This document shows, one piece after another, positions 33,246 through 43,255 of a stretch of DNA of 64,000 nt (the first letter of the stretch is position 1; each line of letters opens with the position of its first letter). The DNA comes from Oxalobacter vibrioformis (GTDB taxonomy: Bacteria > Pseudomonadota > Gammaproteobacteria > Burkholderiales > Burkholderiaceae_D). The stretch is from the NCBI RefSeq assembly GCF_027118995.1, contig NZ_CP098242.1, forward strand, positions 434,001-498,000. Reading direction: 5' to 3'. The notes below the pieces were generated by a model. It did no database searches, was not told the origin of the DNA, and saw only the letters and a list, made by a program, of their open reading frames with translations. A program made the translations under genes and the position numbers.

Positions 33246-35588
33246 TCAGAAACCAGTACCAAGGGTAAACTGGAAGTTTTCTGTCTTGTCGCCATCCTTG
33301 GAATTCAGCGGGAAACCCAGGCTGAGCTTCAAAGGACCCATAGGGGAAACCCAGGTGATACCAACACCGGCAGAATATCTTATCTCATCCAGTTTGATGC
33401 TGTCATCTTCTTCAAAAACGTTACCTGCATCGAAGAAGGCAAACCAGCGCAGTGTCCGGTCATATCCCATGCCCGGGAAGGGGAACCCCAGTTCGGCATT
33501 GGCAAGCACACGCTTCGAACCACCGACATATTCGCGATCGCCATAGTACGGATTTCTCTGGTACCTGCCCAGTGAGGAAGTCTCATAACCCCTGACGGTG
33601 CCAATACCGCCTGCGTAAAAGTTTTTGAATACCGGGTATTTTTCACCACCCAGACCTTCACCGTAATCAAGCTGCCCGTTCAGGGCAAACGTACCGCCAG
33701 ACCAAAGCGGCCAGTAGTACTGATGCTGGTATGATGCCCGGTAGTACTTCATGTCCCCCAAAAGAGACACTTCCAGATTGGCTTTTTGCATCCGGCCTTT
33801 TGTCGGCACGAGTGAACTGTCACGGCTGTCACGGGTCCATCCGGCAGTCAGGGGAATACCATAGGCGGTAGCGGAATTTGCATCTGATCCCGCCATATCC
33901 TTTACAAACTCCGTGTACTGGACCGGGCTGTCATAGTCAACCTCGATTTTATTATGTTCGAAACCTGCGCCCAGATACACCCTGTCCACTTCGGTAAAGG
34001 GTATACCGAAACGGACGTTGGCACCAATCGTTTCCACTTTCCAGTCACTTTCATTGATGATTGGCGGGCGCATTGTCCGGTAAAACACTTCATAACGGCG
34101 GCTGACACCATCTTCTGTGAAATAAGGTGTTAACTGGGAAACCGCAATGGTTTTGTACCGCTTGCTGGTGTTCACTTCCAGGCCAACCGTATTACCGGTA
34201 CCGGCAAAATTTTCCTGCTCAATGGACGTTGTCAGCATCAGCTTGTCACTTTGGGAAAAGCCGGCACCCACCATCAGGTTACCCGTCGGTTTTTCCACTA
34301 CCTTGAGATTGACATCAACCTGGTCTGTCGTACCGGGCACTTCAGGTGTTTCAATGGTGACCTCGCTGAAGTAACCCAGCCTGTCCACGCGGTCACGGGA
34401 AATCTTGACCTTTTCACCTTCATACCAGGACGCTTCCATCTGCCTGAATTCCCGCCGGACAACCTCATCACGTGTCTTGGTATTGCCGCCAATATTGATT
34501 TGGCGCACATAGACACGCTTGCCCGGATCAATGAAGAAGGTAAAGGCGACTTCTTTCTTTTCCCTGTCAATCTCGGGCTGCGGGTTCACATTGGCAAAAG
34601 CATAACCAAAATTACTCAGGTAATCAGAAATGGCCTTGGTGCTGTTTGTGAGCTGCTCACCTGAATAGGTTTTTCCTTTTTTCAGTTCAATCAGGGGATA
34701 GACTTCCTCTTCCCGTCCGAACAATTCACCCTCAAGCTGGATGTCCGATACGGTATATTTTTCCCCCTCCTTGATATTGAGCGTGATGTAAATATCTTTC
34801 TTGTCAGACGTAATGGAGACCTGGGTGGAATCCATGACCATCTCAATATACCCTTCATTCTGGTAAAACGACTTCAGCTTCTCAATATCTGCCGCCAGCT
34901 TTTCCTTGGAGTACTGGTCCTTCTTGGTATACCAGGTCAGCCAGCCGGGTGTGGTCAGATCAATGTATTTCAGCAGCTCGCTTTCCTTGTAGGCCTTGGT
35001 GCCAATAATCTTGATCTGCCGGATTTTGGCCACATGGCCTTCGTCAATAATGAAGTTGATGGCCACACGATTTCTTTCCACCGGTGTAACGGTTGTTGAA
35101 ATCTGCACGGAATAATAACCCGCCGCCAGATACTGGCGCTTCAGTTCCTGCTCGGCACGTTCCACCATCGATCGGTCATAGATGCGGGCCTCACCCAGTC
35201 CGATATCCTTGAGCCCTTTTGTAATGGCATCCTTGTCGAATTCCTTCATACCGGTAAAAGCCACACTGGCAACTGCCGGTCTTTCTTCCACAATGACAAC
35301 CAGGACATCCCCTTCCGCATCAATACGGACATCCTTGAAAAAACCGGAAGCATAAAGGGTTCGGATGGCTGTCGTTGCCTTCTCCTCCGTAAACGTATCC
35401 CCCACACGAACGGGAAGATAGTTAAATACCGTACCCGCCTCTGTCCGCTGGATGCCTTCAACGCGGATATCCTTGACGACAAAAGGCTCCACGGCAAAAG
35501 CCCTGCCGGCACAGAAAAGAAAGGATGCGACCGCGAAAAGCGCTGGTCGAAATGACAGTCGGGAAAAGGGATGAAAAAACAATTTCAT
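33246..35588 (-). CDS. bamA: outer-membrane protein assembly factor BamA
   Basis: A 780-residue Omp85 protein: five POTRA domains (about residues 30-430) after a signal peptide ending AFA-VEPF, and a 16-strand beta-barrel to the C-terminal Phe (FTLGTGF). The barrel lid motif VRGYETSSLGR (about 660-670) fits VRGY/F of the family. It inserts beta-barrel proteins into the outer membrane. Other Bam genes are not adjacent, but skp is downstream and rseP upstream. The ATG ending at 35588 lacks a strong ribosome site. Confidence 0.96.
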   Translation of the reverse strand: MKLFFHPFSRLSFRPALFAVASFLFCAGRAFAVEPFVVKDIRVEGIQRTEAGTVFNYLPVRVGDTFTEEKATTAIRTLYASGFFKDVRIDAEGDVLVVIVEERPAVASVAFTGMKEFDKDAITKGLKDIGLGEARIYDRSMVERAEQELKRQYLAAGYYSVQISTTVTPVERNRVAINFIIDEGHVAKIRQIKIIGTKAYKESELLKYIDLTTPGWLTWYTKKDQYSKEKLAADIEKLKSFYQNEGYIEMVMDSTQVSITSDKKDIYITLNIKEGEKYTVSDIQLEGELFGREEEVYPLIELKKGKTYSGEQLTNSTKAISDYLSNFGYAFANVNPQPEIDREKKEVAFTFFIDPGKRVYVRQINIGGNTKTRDEVVRREFRQMEASWYEGEKVKISRDRVDRLGYFSEVTIETPEVPGTTDQVDVNLKVVEKPTGNLMVGAGFSQSDKLMLTTSIEQENFAGTGNTVGLEVNTSKRYKTIAVSQLTPYFTEDGVSRRYEVFYRTMRPPIINESDWKVETIGANVRFGIPFTEVDRVYLGAGFEHNKIEVDYDSPVQYTEFVKDMAGSDANSATAYGIPLTAGWTRDSRDSSLVPTKGRMQKANLEVSLLGDMKYYRASYQHQYYWPLWSGGTFALNGQLDYGEGLGGEKYPVFKNFYAGGIGTVRGYETSSLGRYQRNPYYGDREYVGGSKRVLANAELGFPFPGMGYDRTLRWFAFFDAGNVFEEDDSIKLDEIRYSAGVGITWVSPMGPLKLSLGFPLNSKDGDKTENFQFTLGTGF

Positions 35589-35651
35589 GAAATTAAATGA
35601 ACAAAACGCCTTTCTGAATCCGCATACCAACCCTGTGATGTGAAAATTCCG

Positions 35652-37019
35652 TCAGCCTATCAGACGGGAAAGATCATTAAAAACCGCAACAACGAGCAAA
35701 AGCACCAGCAAAGCGATCCCGACACGCTGCGCAATTCCTCCAGCGCGTTCGGAAATGGTACGCCCGCTTATCGCTTCCACAGCATAATACAGCAAAAGTC
35801 CGCCATCCAGAACAGGTATTGGCAGTAAATTCATGACACCAATACTGATACTGATAAAGGCAAGAAAATAGAGATAACGAATCAGGCCGGCTCTTGCTGT
35901 CTGTCCGGCATAATCAGCAATGGCGATGGGACCGGTGATATTTTTGATCGACACTTTACCGGTAAACATCCGACCAACCATTTTCAGTGTCAGCGATGTC
36001 GTTTCCCATGCCTTGACAGCCCCCTTGCCAAAAGAAGAAAAAAAGCCATGCTGAACAATAACCATTTCCGGCACAATCGGTATTTCAGCCTGTACCCGGC
36101 CAATTACCGCACCCTTTTCCTCATGGCCTTCCGGCACGACTGTCAATTCTATCTTCCTGTTGTCGCGAATCACACTCAGCACCAGCGGATTACCTGGTGC
36201 TTCACGCACCCTGTGAATAAAATCCAGACCATCAACCAGCAATTCACCATTGATGCGCACAATATGATCAGACGCTCTGAGCCCTGCTTTTTCAGCCGCC
36301 CCGCCTGGCGACACTTTTCCAACAACAGCAGGCGGCCTTGCCAGTGACAGCCCGAACCTGTCCAGAAAACCGGCATTCAACTCACCCACACGATGGGGTG
36401 TCATTGGCAGAGCCACTGTCCTTGAGCTGTTTTTATCATCAGAAAGGATATCCGCCGACTGAACCTCAAGCACAACCGGATGGTCTCCCATCATGGCTTC
36501 AAGCAGCCGCCAGCGAACATCCAGCCAACTGGCAGCCGGCACCCCGTTTATGCCGACAACCCGCTCTCCTCCCCGTAAGCCGGCCTCCCAGGCAACAGTA
36601 TTTTCAGGCACTGCCCGAAGCTTTGCCAATGGTTCAGGAACACCGTACATATACAACCCGGCAAGCAGGATAATGGCAAGCAGGAAATTGGCAAGCGGCC
36701 CTGCGGCCACGATGGCAATACGGCACCAGACATTTTTGCCGGTAAATTCCCGTTTCCGCTCCTCCGGAGTCAGTGTACTCAAGTCTTCTGTACGCGCATC
36801 CAGGAGCTTGACATAGCCCCCCATTGGCAGGATGGATAACGCCCATTCTGTCTGATCACGCCCGAATCTGCGGCTGAAGACAATTTTTCCCATCCCCAGG
36901 GAAAAGCGCAGCACCTTGACATTGCAAAGCCTTGCCACCCAGTAGTGCCCTAGCTCATGAACCATTATCAACAGGGAAAGCGCGATAACAAAAGCGGATA
37001 CTGTCTGCAGGATAATCAT
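35652..37019 (-). CDS. rseP: RIP zinc metalloprotease RseP
   Basis: A 455-residue site-2 protease of the inner membrane that cuts RseA-type anti-sigma factors in the envelope stress response. The zinc motif HELGH is at residues 21-25 in the first helix; two PDZ domains follow (about 110-210 and 210-300), then [11 protein letters not shown] (the third zinc ligand, about 405) in the last part. Its stop-side neighbour is bamA, and its start overlaps the dxr stop by four bases, so it is coupled to dxr. Confidence 0.95.
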   Translation of the reverse strand: MIILQTVSAFVIALSLLIMVHELGHYWVARLCNVKVLRFSLGMGKIVFSRRFGRDQTEWALSILPMGGYVKLLDARTEDLSTLTPEERKREFTGKNVWCRIAIVAAGPLANFLLAIILLAGLYMYGVPEPLAKLRAVPENTVAWEAGLRGGERVVGINGVPAASWLDVRWRLLEAMMGDHPVVLEVQSADILSDDKNSSRTVALPMTPHRVGELNAGFLDRFGLSLARPPAVVGKVSPGGAAEKAGLRASDHIVRINGELLVDGLDFIHRVREAPGNPLVLSVIRDNRKIELTVVPEGHEEKGAVIGRVQAEIPIVPEMVIVQHGFFSSFGKGAVKAWETTSLTLKMVGRMFTGKVSIKNITGPIAIADYAGQTARAGLIRYLYFLAFISISIGVMNLLPIPVLDGGLLLYYAVEAISGRTISERAGGIAQRVGIALLVLLLVVAVFNDLSRLIG

Positions 37020-38209
37020 GAAAATATCAGGCTGTTTGCCATTTTTCTGGCAGCATGGTCATGCATCAGGACACTATCAAGGCCTGACAGGGATTTTTCT
37101 GTCGTCACCCTGTCAAGAACACGGGCAACGACATCATCAATTTTCCTGAATCCGATACGCTGGTCAAGAAAAGCCTGAACCGCAACTTCATTTGCCGCAT
37201 TCAGTATGGCTGGCGTTGCGCCACCGGCATGAAGTGCTTCATATGCCAGTTTCAGGCAGGGGAAGCGATGATAATCCGGTTTTTCAAACTGAAGCTGCCC
37301 CATTTGCGTGAGATCCAGTGGACTGACCCCTGACACAATCCTGTCAGGGTAGGCCAGCGCATAGGCAATGGGTACCCGCATATCGGGATTGCCCATCTGG
37401 GCAATCATGGAACCATCCACATAGGAAACCATGGAATGAATAATGCTTTGCGGATGAATCACCACCTCGATCTGATGAGCCGGTATGCCAAAAAGCCAGT
37501 GGGCTTCGATCACTTCCAGCCCTTTATTCATCATGGTGGCAGAATCAACGGAAATTTTTCGTCCCATCACCCATTTGGGGTGGGCCACCGCCTGTTCCGG
37601 CGTTACCTTGTCAAGTGAATCCAGGGAACGCGTCAGAAAAGGACCGCCGGATGCGGTCAGCACAACTTTATCCACCCCATGCTGGCCGGGTGATCGCTGA
37701 TACGTGGCAGGAAGGCACTGAAAGATGGCGTTGTGCTCACTGTCAATCGGAAGCAGCGTCGCATGGTTTTCCATGACGGCATCAATAAACAACTGGCCGG
37801 ACATCACCAGTGCCTCCTTGTTTGCCAGCATCACCTTTTTTCCGGCACGGGCTGCCGCCAGCGCTGGTGCCAGCCCTGCCGCCCCCACGATGGCAGCCAT
37901 CACCGCATCGGTTTCCGGTGCCGCAGCCACTTCGCAAAGCGCATCTTCACCATACGCAACGGTGGTTTTCAGCCCCTTTTTACGCAAGGCGGCATGTAAT
38001 ACCTGCGCTGATTCAGGCGAGCCAACGACAGCCACTTCCGGATGAAAACGCTCACATTGCAGCAAAATGCCATCAATCCGACTGTTCGCCGTAAGCGCAT
38101 AAACAGCGTAGCGTTCAGGATGTCGTGAGATAACATCCAGCGTCGACACACCGATCGAGCCGGTTGAACCCAGTATCGTAATCCGTTGCCGGCCCGTTCG
38201 CATAACCAT
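37016..38209 (-). CDS. dxr: 1-deoxy-D-xylulose 5-phosphate reductoisomerase
   Basis: A 397-residue enzyme of the non-mevalonate isoprenoid pathway: DXP to 2-C-methylerythritol 4-phosphate, using NADPH and a metal ion. The cofactor loop [13 protein letters not shown] is near residues 13-25; the active-site [11 protein letters not shown] (about 122-132), [10 protein letters not shown] and [23 protein letters not shown] follow. I placed the start at 38209, where TAATG couples it to cdsA and gives the family length. Alternatives three residues either side are possible. Confidence 0.95.
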   Translation of the reverse strand: MVMRTGRQRITILGSTGSIGVSTLDVISRHPERYAVYALTANSRIDGILLQCERFHPEVAVVGSPESAQVLHAALRKKGLKTTVAYGEDALCEVAAAPETDAVMAAIVGAAGLAPALAAARAGKKVMLANKEALVMSGQLFIDAVMENHATLLPIDSEHNAIFQCLPATYQRSPGQHGVDKVVLTASGGPFLTRSLDSLDKVTPEQAVAHPKWVMGRKISVDSATMMNKGLEVIEAHWLFGIPAHQIEVVIHPQSIIHSMVSYVDGSMIAQMGNPDMRVPIAYALAYPDRIVSGVSPLDLTQMGQLQFEKPDYHRFPCLKLAYEALHAGGATPAILNAANEVAVQAFLDQRIGFRKIDDVVARVLDRVTTEKSLSGLDSVLMHDHAARKMANSLIFS

Positions 38210-39027
38210 TATGTCCACATATGTATCAGAACTGTCAGGGTCAGAACCGGAATCAGTGAGTCAGTCCGATCCAGAACACCGCCATGCCCGGGTAGCAGAT
38301 TGCTGCTGTCCTTGAATTCGCGGCGGCGCTTCAGCCTGGATTCCAGCAAATCCCCCAGCACACTCATCCCGACAAGGATCGCCACGGCAAAAACCATGGC
38401 AAACCAGCCATAAGCCCGGTATACCCTGACCGTGATGCAATTTTCCATGCCTGGAATAAAAACCACGGCAACAGCTGCCAGTATAACAGCGAGAAACCCG
38501 CCGGCTACGCCTTCCCAGGTCTTGCCTGGCGAAATGGAAGGTGCCAGTTTGTGCCGGCCAAATGTCCGCCCGGCAAAGTAGGCGCCAATATCTGCAATAT
38601 TGACCAGGATAAGCGCCGACAAAAGCAGGACGAGAGAGCGTTTGTACAGGTAGAGAAACGCCAGAAAACTGCTGAATATGCTGATTGAATAAAGCAACTC
38701 AAAAAACCGGTCACCCAAACTGTGCTTTATCGGAAGCGGAAAAGCCATGGAAGGCGCCAGGCAAAAAAACCAGGCCACGACAGAGAAAAAAGCCAGTCCG
38801 ATATAAATGGTCTCGCTGGCAAGGCAGATAAAAACCGCAAAAAAAAGCGTGCTGGCTATTGCATAGGGAATCGGATACCGGTTGTCAAAGAGACAAAACA
38901 TTTCCCATGACGCGCCAGCAAAAAAGACAATCATCAGAACGGCAAATGCTGTGTAGGACCCGGACAGCAGCACAACCAGCAATACGATTGCCAGACATAA
39001 AGCCGTCAATAGTCGCGTTTTTAACAT
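38209..39027 (-). CDS. cdsA: phosphatidate cytidylyltransferase
   Basis: A 272-residue integral membrane enzyme with about eight helices that makes CDP-diacylglycerol from phosphatidate and CTP for phospholipid synthesis. The CdsA signature [12 protein letters not shown] is at about residues 175-186, preceded by [15 protein letters not shown], and [20 protein letters not shown] GDLxES..KR near 225-240. Its stop overlaps the dxr start, and uppS is three bases upstream: a tight isoprenoid/phospholipid block. Confidence 0.95.
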   Translation of the reverse strand: MLKTRLLTALCLAIVLLVVLLSGSYTAFAVLMIVFFAGASWEMFCLFDNRYPIPYAIASTLFFAVFICLASETIYIGLAFFSVVAWFFCLAPSMAFPLPIKHSLGDRFFELLYSISIFSSFLAFLYLYKRSLVLLLSALILVNIADIGAYFAGRTFGRHKLAPSISPGKTWEGVAGGFLAVILAAVAVVFIPGMENCITVRVYRAYGWFAMVFAVAILVGMSVLGDLLESRLKRRREFKDSSNLLPGHGGVLDRTDSLIPVLTLTVLIHMWT

Positions 39028-39030
39028 GAG

Positions 39031-39771
39031 TTATGCTGTCAATTGTTCGCTGGTACGGCCAAACCGCCTTTCCCGTGTCTGGAAAGAACGAATAGCGGCA
39101 TCCAGCGCATCCTCACCAAAATCAGGCCAGAATGCTTCTGTAAAATACAACTCGGTATATGCCAGCTGCCATAATAAAAAATTGGATATCCTTTGCTCGC
39201 CACCCGTACGGATAAAGAGATCCGGATCAGGCGCATAAGCCATGGACAAATATGGTCTTAACTGTTCCGGGGTAAAGGTACTTTGACCAGAATGCGCATC
39301 CATCAGTTTTTTCATGGCCTGCATGATGTCCCACTGCCCGCCATAATTGGCACAGACGGTCAGGGTCAGGCTGGTGTTGTTTTCCGTTTTCTGTTCAGCC
39401 CGAAGAATCGTAGCCTGAAGTTTTTCATTCAAACCACTCAAATCACCCACCACCTTCAGGCGAATATTATTGGCATGAAGATTAAGGGCTTCTCTTTCCA
39501 GCGAGGTAACAAAAAGCTCCATCAGAAAAGAAACCTCTTCTACAGGCCTTCGCCAGTTTTCAGAGCTAAATGCAAATACGGTCAGAAACGCGATCTGGCG
39601 CCTGACACAGGCCTCCACCATCTTCCTGACAGATTCCACCCCTTTGACATGCCCTGCCACACGGGGAAGAAACCGTTTTTTCGCCCAGCGACCATTGCCA
39701 TCCATAATAATGGCAATATGCCGGGGAACAGACGATAGATCCGGAATGGGAAATACAGATTTTTCAGACAT
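39031..39771 (-). CDS. uppS: undecaprenyl diphosphate synthase
   Basis: A 246-residue cis-prenyltransferase that adds eight isopentenyl units to farnesyl diphosphate to give the C55 carrier for cell-wall and LPS sugars. The start region [16 protein letters not shown] (about residues 18-33) holds the catalytic Asp, and [11 protein letters not shown] and [19 protein letters not shown] are the other conserved regions. It is 20 bp downstream of frr. Confidence 0.96.
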   Translation of the reverse strand: MSEKSVFPIPDLSSVPRHIAIIMDGNGRWAKKRFLPRVAGHVKGVESVRKMVEACVRRQIAFLTVFAFSSENWRRPVEEVSFLMELFVTSLEREALNLHANNIRLKVVGDLSGLNEKLQATILRAEQKTENNTSLTLTVCANYGGQWDIMQAMKKLMDAHSGQSTFTPEQLRPYLSMAYAPDPDLFIRTGGEQRISNFLLWQLAYTELYFTEAFWPDFGEDALDAAIRSFQTRERRFGRTSEQLTA

Positions 39772-39791
39772 CTCATCCTTGCGGCCATCAA

Positions 39792-40352
39792 TCAGACCGT
39801 CATGACTTCCTTTTCTTTCTCGACGATCAGCTTGTCGATTTCCTGTACATACCGGTCTGTCAGCTTCTGCACATCATCCTGAGCACGGCGCTCATCATCT
39901 TCCGAACAGGCTTTGTCCTTGACCATTTTTTTGAATGTCTCATTGGCCTCACGCCTGACACTCCGAACGGCCACCTTGGCATCCTCACCCTCACCTTTGA
40001 CAAGCTTGACCATTTCCTTTCTGCGCTCTTCCGTGAGCACAGGTGTCGGCACACGGATAAGCTCTCCCTGCGAAGAAGGGTTCAAACCCAGGTCCGAATC
40101 GCGAATGGCTTTTTCAATGGCACTGCTCAGCTTCTTTTCCCAGGGCTGCACAGAAATTGTCCTGGCGTCAAGCAATGTGATATTCGCCAGTTGATTGATG
40201 GGCGTCATCGTACCGTAATAATCAACCTGGATATGATCAAGAATACCTGTATGCGCGCGCCCGGTCCGGACCTTGGCAAGATCCGACTTCAGCTTTTCAA
40301 TGGTTTTGCCCATTTTCTGGTCTGTGCTATTTTTCACATCAGCAATAGTCAT
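39792..40352 (-). CDS. frr: ribosome recycling factor
   Basis: A 186-residue protein of standard length that, with EF-G, splits the post-termination ribosome. It has the two-domain RRF layout: a helical bundle with [22 protein letters not shown] at the start and [27 protein letters not shown] in the second half. [14 protein letters not shown] marks the beta domain. It follows pyrH with a 63-bp gap. Confidence 0.97.
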   Translation of the reverse strand: MTIADVKNSTDQKMGKTIEKLKSDLAKVRTGRAHTGILDHIQVDYYGTMTPINQLANITLLDARTISVQPWEKKLSSAIEKAIRDSDLGLNPSSQGELIRVPTPVLTEERRKEMVKLVKGEGEDAKVAVRSVRREANETFKKMVKDKACSEDDERRAQDDVQKLTDRYVQEIDKLIVEKEKEVMTV

Positions 40353-40415
40353 ACATTCCTCTTACAAAAACGAATTACTTATATGGTATGTTGCGTTTGA
40401 TGACCTGACCCCGTG

Positions 40416-41132
40416 TCACATATGAACCAGTGTTCCCTCATCCTCCCCTTCCAGGATACGCTTCAAGGCACCCTGCTTCAAAATGGAGAAAATCTTGATT
40501 GGCAACTTCTGATCACGGCACAAGGCAAAAGCCGCCGCATCCATGACTTCCAGATGCTTTTCAATCGCCTCATCAAAGGTGATGGTGGGATAGCGCTGGG
40601 CATTGGCATCCCGCATGGGATCAGCGGTATAAACCCCATCCACCTTGGTGGCTTTGAGCACAATCTCCGCACCCATTTCCGCGCCGCGCAAGGCAGCAGC
40701 GGTATCTGTTGTGAAAAAGGGGTTGCCTGTACCTGCCGCAAAAACCACGACCTTGCCCTCCTCCAGGTACTGCAACGCCTTTGGCCGCACATAAGACTCG
40801 ACAACCTGGTCAATGCCAATCGCTGACATCACCCTGGGGGTCAGCCCGGCCTGCTTGATGGCATCAGCCAGTGCCAGTGAATTCATGACCGTTGCCAGCA
40901 TCCCCATATAATCCGCCGTTGCGCGGTCCATGCCTTTTGCACCCGGCGCAATGCCCCGGAAAATATTGCCGCCGCCAATCACAATAGCCATTTCCACACC
41001 CAGCGCCTTGGCCTCAACCACATCGGCCACCATGCGTTCAATCGCGGCACGGTTGATGCCATACTGGTCTGTTCCCATCAGTGCTTCGCCCGAGAGTTTC
41101 AGAAGAACTCGCTTGTATACAGGTGTGGCCAT
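40416..41132 (-). CDS. pyrH: UMP kinase
   Basis: A 238-residue bacterial UMP kinase, making UDP from UMP and ATP. The amino-acid kinase fold shows [13 protein letters not shown] (about residues 8-20), GGGNIFRG (about 53-60) and [19 protein letters not shown] (about 131-149, uridine site). Length and neighbours (tsf upstream, frr downstream) are canonical. A terminator at 41206-41227 lies between tsf and this gene, so it may have its own promoter, though I could not define one. Confidence 0.97.
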   Translation of the reverse strand: MATPVYKRVLLKLSGEALMGTDQYGINRAAIERMVADVVEAKALGVEMAIVIGGGNIFRGIAPGAKGMDRATADYMGMLATVMNSLALADAIKQAGLTPRVMSAIGIDQVVESYVRPKALQYLEEGKVVVFAAGTGNPFFTTDTAAALRGAEMGAEIVLKATKVDGVYTADPMRDANAQRYPTITFDEAIEKHLEVMDAAAFALCRDQKLPIKIFSILKQGALKRILEGEDEGTLVHM

Positions 41133-41205
41133 GATCCCGATCCCTTTTCAAGTGCAGAATAAAAACAATGAAACCTCAATCTCACAACAATGACTGGCGC
41201 TGCAA

Positions 41206-41227
41206 AAACGGGCCTTACGGCCCGTTT
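41206..41227 (-). terminator. intrinsic terminator after tsf
   Basis: A 9-bp stem (AAACGGGCC / GGCCCGTTT) around a 4-base loop, then TTGC on the minus strand. It separates tsf from pyrH. Confidence 0.85.
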
Positions 41228-41242
41228 CAGTTTTCAGTCCAA

Positions 41243-42154
41243 TCAGGCTTGCTGTGCTGCCGCCACCTGGGCAGCCACTTCAGCAGCGAAATTGTCCTCT
41301 CGTTTTTCCAGGCCTTCGCCAACAACAAACATCGTAAACGATTTTACCGTTGTATTGGTTTCTTTTAACATCTGTTCAACCGATTGCTTGTCATTTTTGA
41401 CAAAAGGCTGGTTCAGAAGCGATACCTCTCTTAAGTATTTCTGGACAGAACCCTCAATCCGCTTGGCTAAAATATCTGCGCTCTGCGGTTTTTTGCCTTC
41501 TGCTTCCGCCTTGACCGCATCTTCATTGGCCTTTTGCAGTGCAACAGAACGCTCCCTCTCAATCAGTTCGGCAGGAACACCGTCTGAAGAAAGCGCTACC
41601 GGCTTCATTGCAGCAATATGCATGGCGACATCGCGACCGACCTGATCATCCGCACCATCAAACTCAACCATGACGCCAATGCGTTTGTTGTGCAGATAAT
41701 AAGCCAGTTTAGCTGTGGTTTCATAACGCACAAACCGGCGAACCGACATGTTTTCACCAATACGGCCGACCAGTTCGGTGCGGATTTCCTCAACGGTTTT
41801 GCCACCATCAGAAAGTGCAGACAACGCCTCGACATCCGCCGGGTTGTTTTCCGCCACCAGCTTCGCGCAGGTATCTGCCAGCTTGACAAAATCCTCATTG
41901 GTTGTGACAAAGTCGGTTTCGCAGTTGACTTCAACCAGTGCGCCCTTGTTGCCGTTGACATAAGCGGTAATCACACCTTCTGCCGTCACGCGCTCGGATG
42001 CCTTGGATGCTTTTGTACCCAGCCTGACACGCAGGATTTCTTCCGCTTTTTCAATATTGCCGTCAGCCTCAACCAGCGCTTTTTTGCATTCCATCATCGG
42101 TGCATCTGTTTTTGCACGCAGCTGGCCAACCATTGCAGCGGTAATCTCCGCCAT
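41243..42154 (-). CDS. tsf: translation elongation factor Ts
   Basis: A 303-residue nucleotide-exchange factor for EF-Tu. The N-terminal UBA-like part has [20 protein letters not shown] (start and TDAPMM about residues 14-19), and [12 protein letters not shown] (about 74-85) is the second signature. Two dimerisation repeats follow. GGAGGTGGAT before the ATG ending at 42154 fixes the start. It is downstream of rpsB after a terminator-like hairpin. Confidence 0.97.
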   Translation of the reverse strand: MAEITAAMVGQLRAKTDAPMMECKKALVEADGNIEKAEEILRVRLGTKASKASERVTAEGVITAYVNGNKGALVEVNCETDFVTTNEDFVKLADTCAKLVAENNPADVEALSALSDGGKTVEEIRTELVGRIGENMSVRRFVRYETTAKLAYYLHNKRIGVMVEFDGADDQVGRDVAMHIAAMKPVALSSDGVPAELIERERSVALQKANEDAVKAEAEGKKPQSADILAKRIEGSVQKYLREVSLLNQPFVKNDKQSVEQMLKETNTTVKSFTMFVVGEGLEKREDNFAAEVAAQVAAAQQA

Positions 42155-42208
42155 ATCCACCTCCCGATACAGGATGTTAAAACATCCCCGTTATTTTGAC
42201 TCTCAAAA

Positions 42209-42231
42209 ACAGCTGCCTTTCAGGCAGCTGT
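42209..42231 (-). terminator. intrinsic terminator between rpsB and tsf
   Basis: A 10-bp perfect stem (ACAGCTGCCT / AGGCAGCTGT), then TTTTTGAGAG on the minus strand, 10 bp after the rpsB stop. It probably allows partial readthrough into tsf. Confidence 0.8.
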
Positions 42232-42241
42232 GCTTTCACAT

Positions 42242-42994
42242 TTATTCGCTGTCGCCTTCGTCAGCAGCCACATCACTGCTTTCGCCCTTGGCGGTTTCAA
42301 GCACATCCTGCAGCGAACTGGCTTTTCCTTCCAGGATCGCATCTGCCACACCGCGTGCATACAGCTGGATCGCCTTGGAAGAGTCGTCATTTCCCGGAAT
42401 GACATAGGCCAGGCCATCCGGCGAGTGATTGGTATCCACCACGCCAATAACCGGAATCCCCAATTTGATGGCCTCGGTAACCGTACCCTTGTGGTAACCC
42501 ACGTCAACAACAAAAAGTGCATCCGGCAGGCCGTTCATATCCTTGATGCCGCCAATGGCTTTTTCAAGCTTGGCCACTTCACGCATGTACATGAGGCCTT
42601 CTTTTTTGCTCATTTTCTCAATAGAACCGTCTTCAATGGACGTTTCCATGTCTTTCAGGCGCTTGACCGAGCTGCGGATTGTCTTGTAGTTGGTCAGCAT
42701 GCCGCCCAGCCAGCGCTGGTCGACATAAGGCATACCGGCACGCTGTGCTTCTGCGGCGATAATGTCGCGGGCCTGTCTTTTGGTGCCGACCATCAGAACC
42801 GTGCCGCGATTGGCAGCAAGCTGACGAATATAATTCATCGCCTCCTGGTACATCGCCATGGTTTTTTCGAGGTTGACAATATGGATTTTGTTGCGATGGC
42901 CAAAGATATACGGTGCCATCTTTGGATTCCAGAATCGTGTCTGGTGGCCGAAGTGAACACCAGCCTCCAGCATCTCACGCATAGTAACGGACAT
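42242..42994 (-). CDS. rpsB: 30S ribosomal protein S2
   Basis: A 250-residue S2 protein of normal length. [22 protein letters not shown] (residues about 5-26) and [16 protein letters not shown] (about 96-111) are conserved. The C-terminus has the usual acidic tail ([12 protein letters not shown]). GGAGATTATT precedes the ATG ending at 42994. It has its own strong promoter and a hairpin leader (43087-43145). Confidence 0.97.
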   Translation of the reverse strand: MSVTMREMLEAGVHFGHQTRFWNPKMAPYIFGHRNKIHIVNLEKTMAMYQEAMNYIRQLAANRGTVLMVGTKRQARDIIAAEAQRAGMPYVDQRWLGGMLTNYKTIRSSVKRLKDMETSIEDGSIEKMSKKEGLMYMREVAKLEKAIGGIKDMNGLPDALFVVDVGYHKGTVTEAIKLGIPVIGVVDTNHSPDGLAYVIPGNDDSSKAIQLYARGVADAILEGKASSLQDVLETAKGESSDVAADEGDSE

Positions 42995-43086
42995 AATAAT
43001 CTCCAGGGTTAGGTCTTGAACACGGCCGGAAACTCTATTGAGCACCCTTGTCGGCCGGGGTCGCGATTTAATAACAAATAAAAAAT

Positions 43087-43111
43087 AGTTCCGAAAATCA
43101 GTTTCGGAACT
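43087..43111 (-). terminator. hairpin with U-run at the 5' end of the rpsB transcript
   Basis: AGTTCCGAAA and TTTCGGAACT form a perfect 10-bp stem with a 5-base loop. On the minus strand it is followed by ATTTTTTATTTG. Because the promoter at 43117-43145 would start RNA near 43110, the hairpin would be the very start of the message, about 90 bases before the rpsB ATG. It may be an attenuator or a stabilising 5' hairpin. Confidence 0.6.
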
Positions 43112-43116
43112 GCCGT

Positions 43117-43145
43117 ATTGTACTGGAAATCCGTTTTTGCGCCAA
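43117..43145 (-). promoter_or_regulatory. rpsB promoter
   Basis: On the minus strand, TTGGCG (43140-43145), a 17-bp spacer and TACAAT (43117-43122). This is among the best sigma70-type promoters in the window. Confidence 0.7.
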
Positions 43146-43255
43146 AGCCTTATCAGACAAAATCCGAAAAAAATTCATAAAAAATAAAAAACGCTATCCA
43201 TAACCGGCATATCATGTTTTCATATAACTTGAGGATTACAGGCTTTTAAAGACGC

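Noticed and set aside
42230..43012. 260-residue plus-strand frame opposite rpsB
   Set aside because: Shadow of rpsB.
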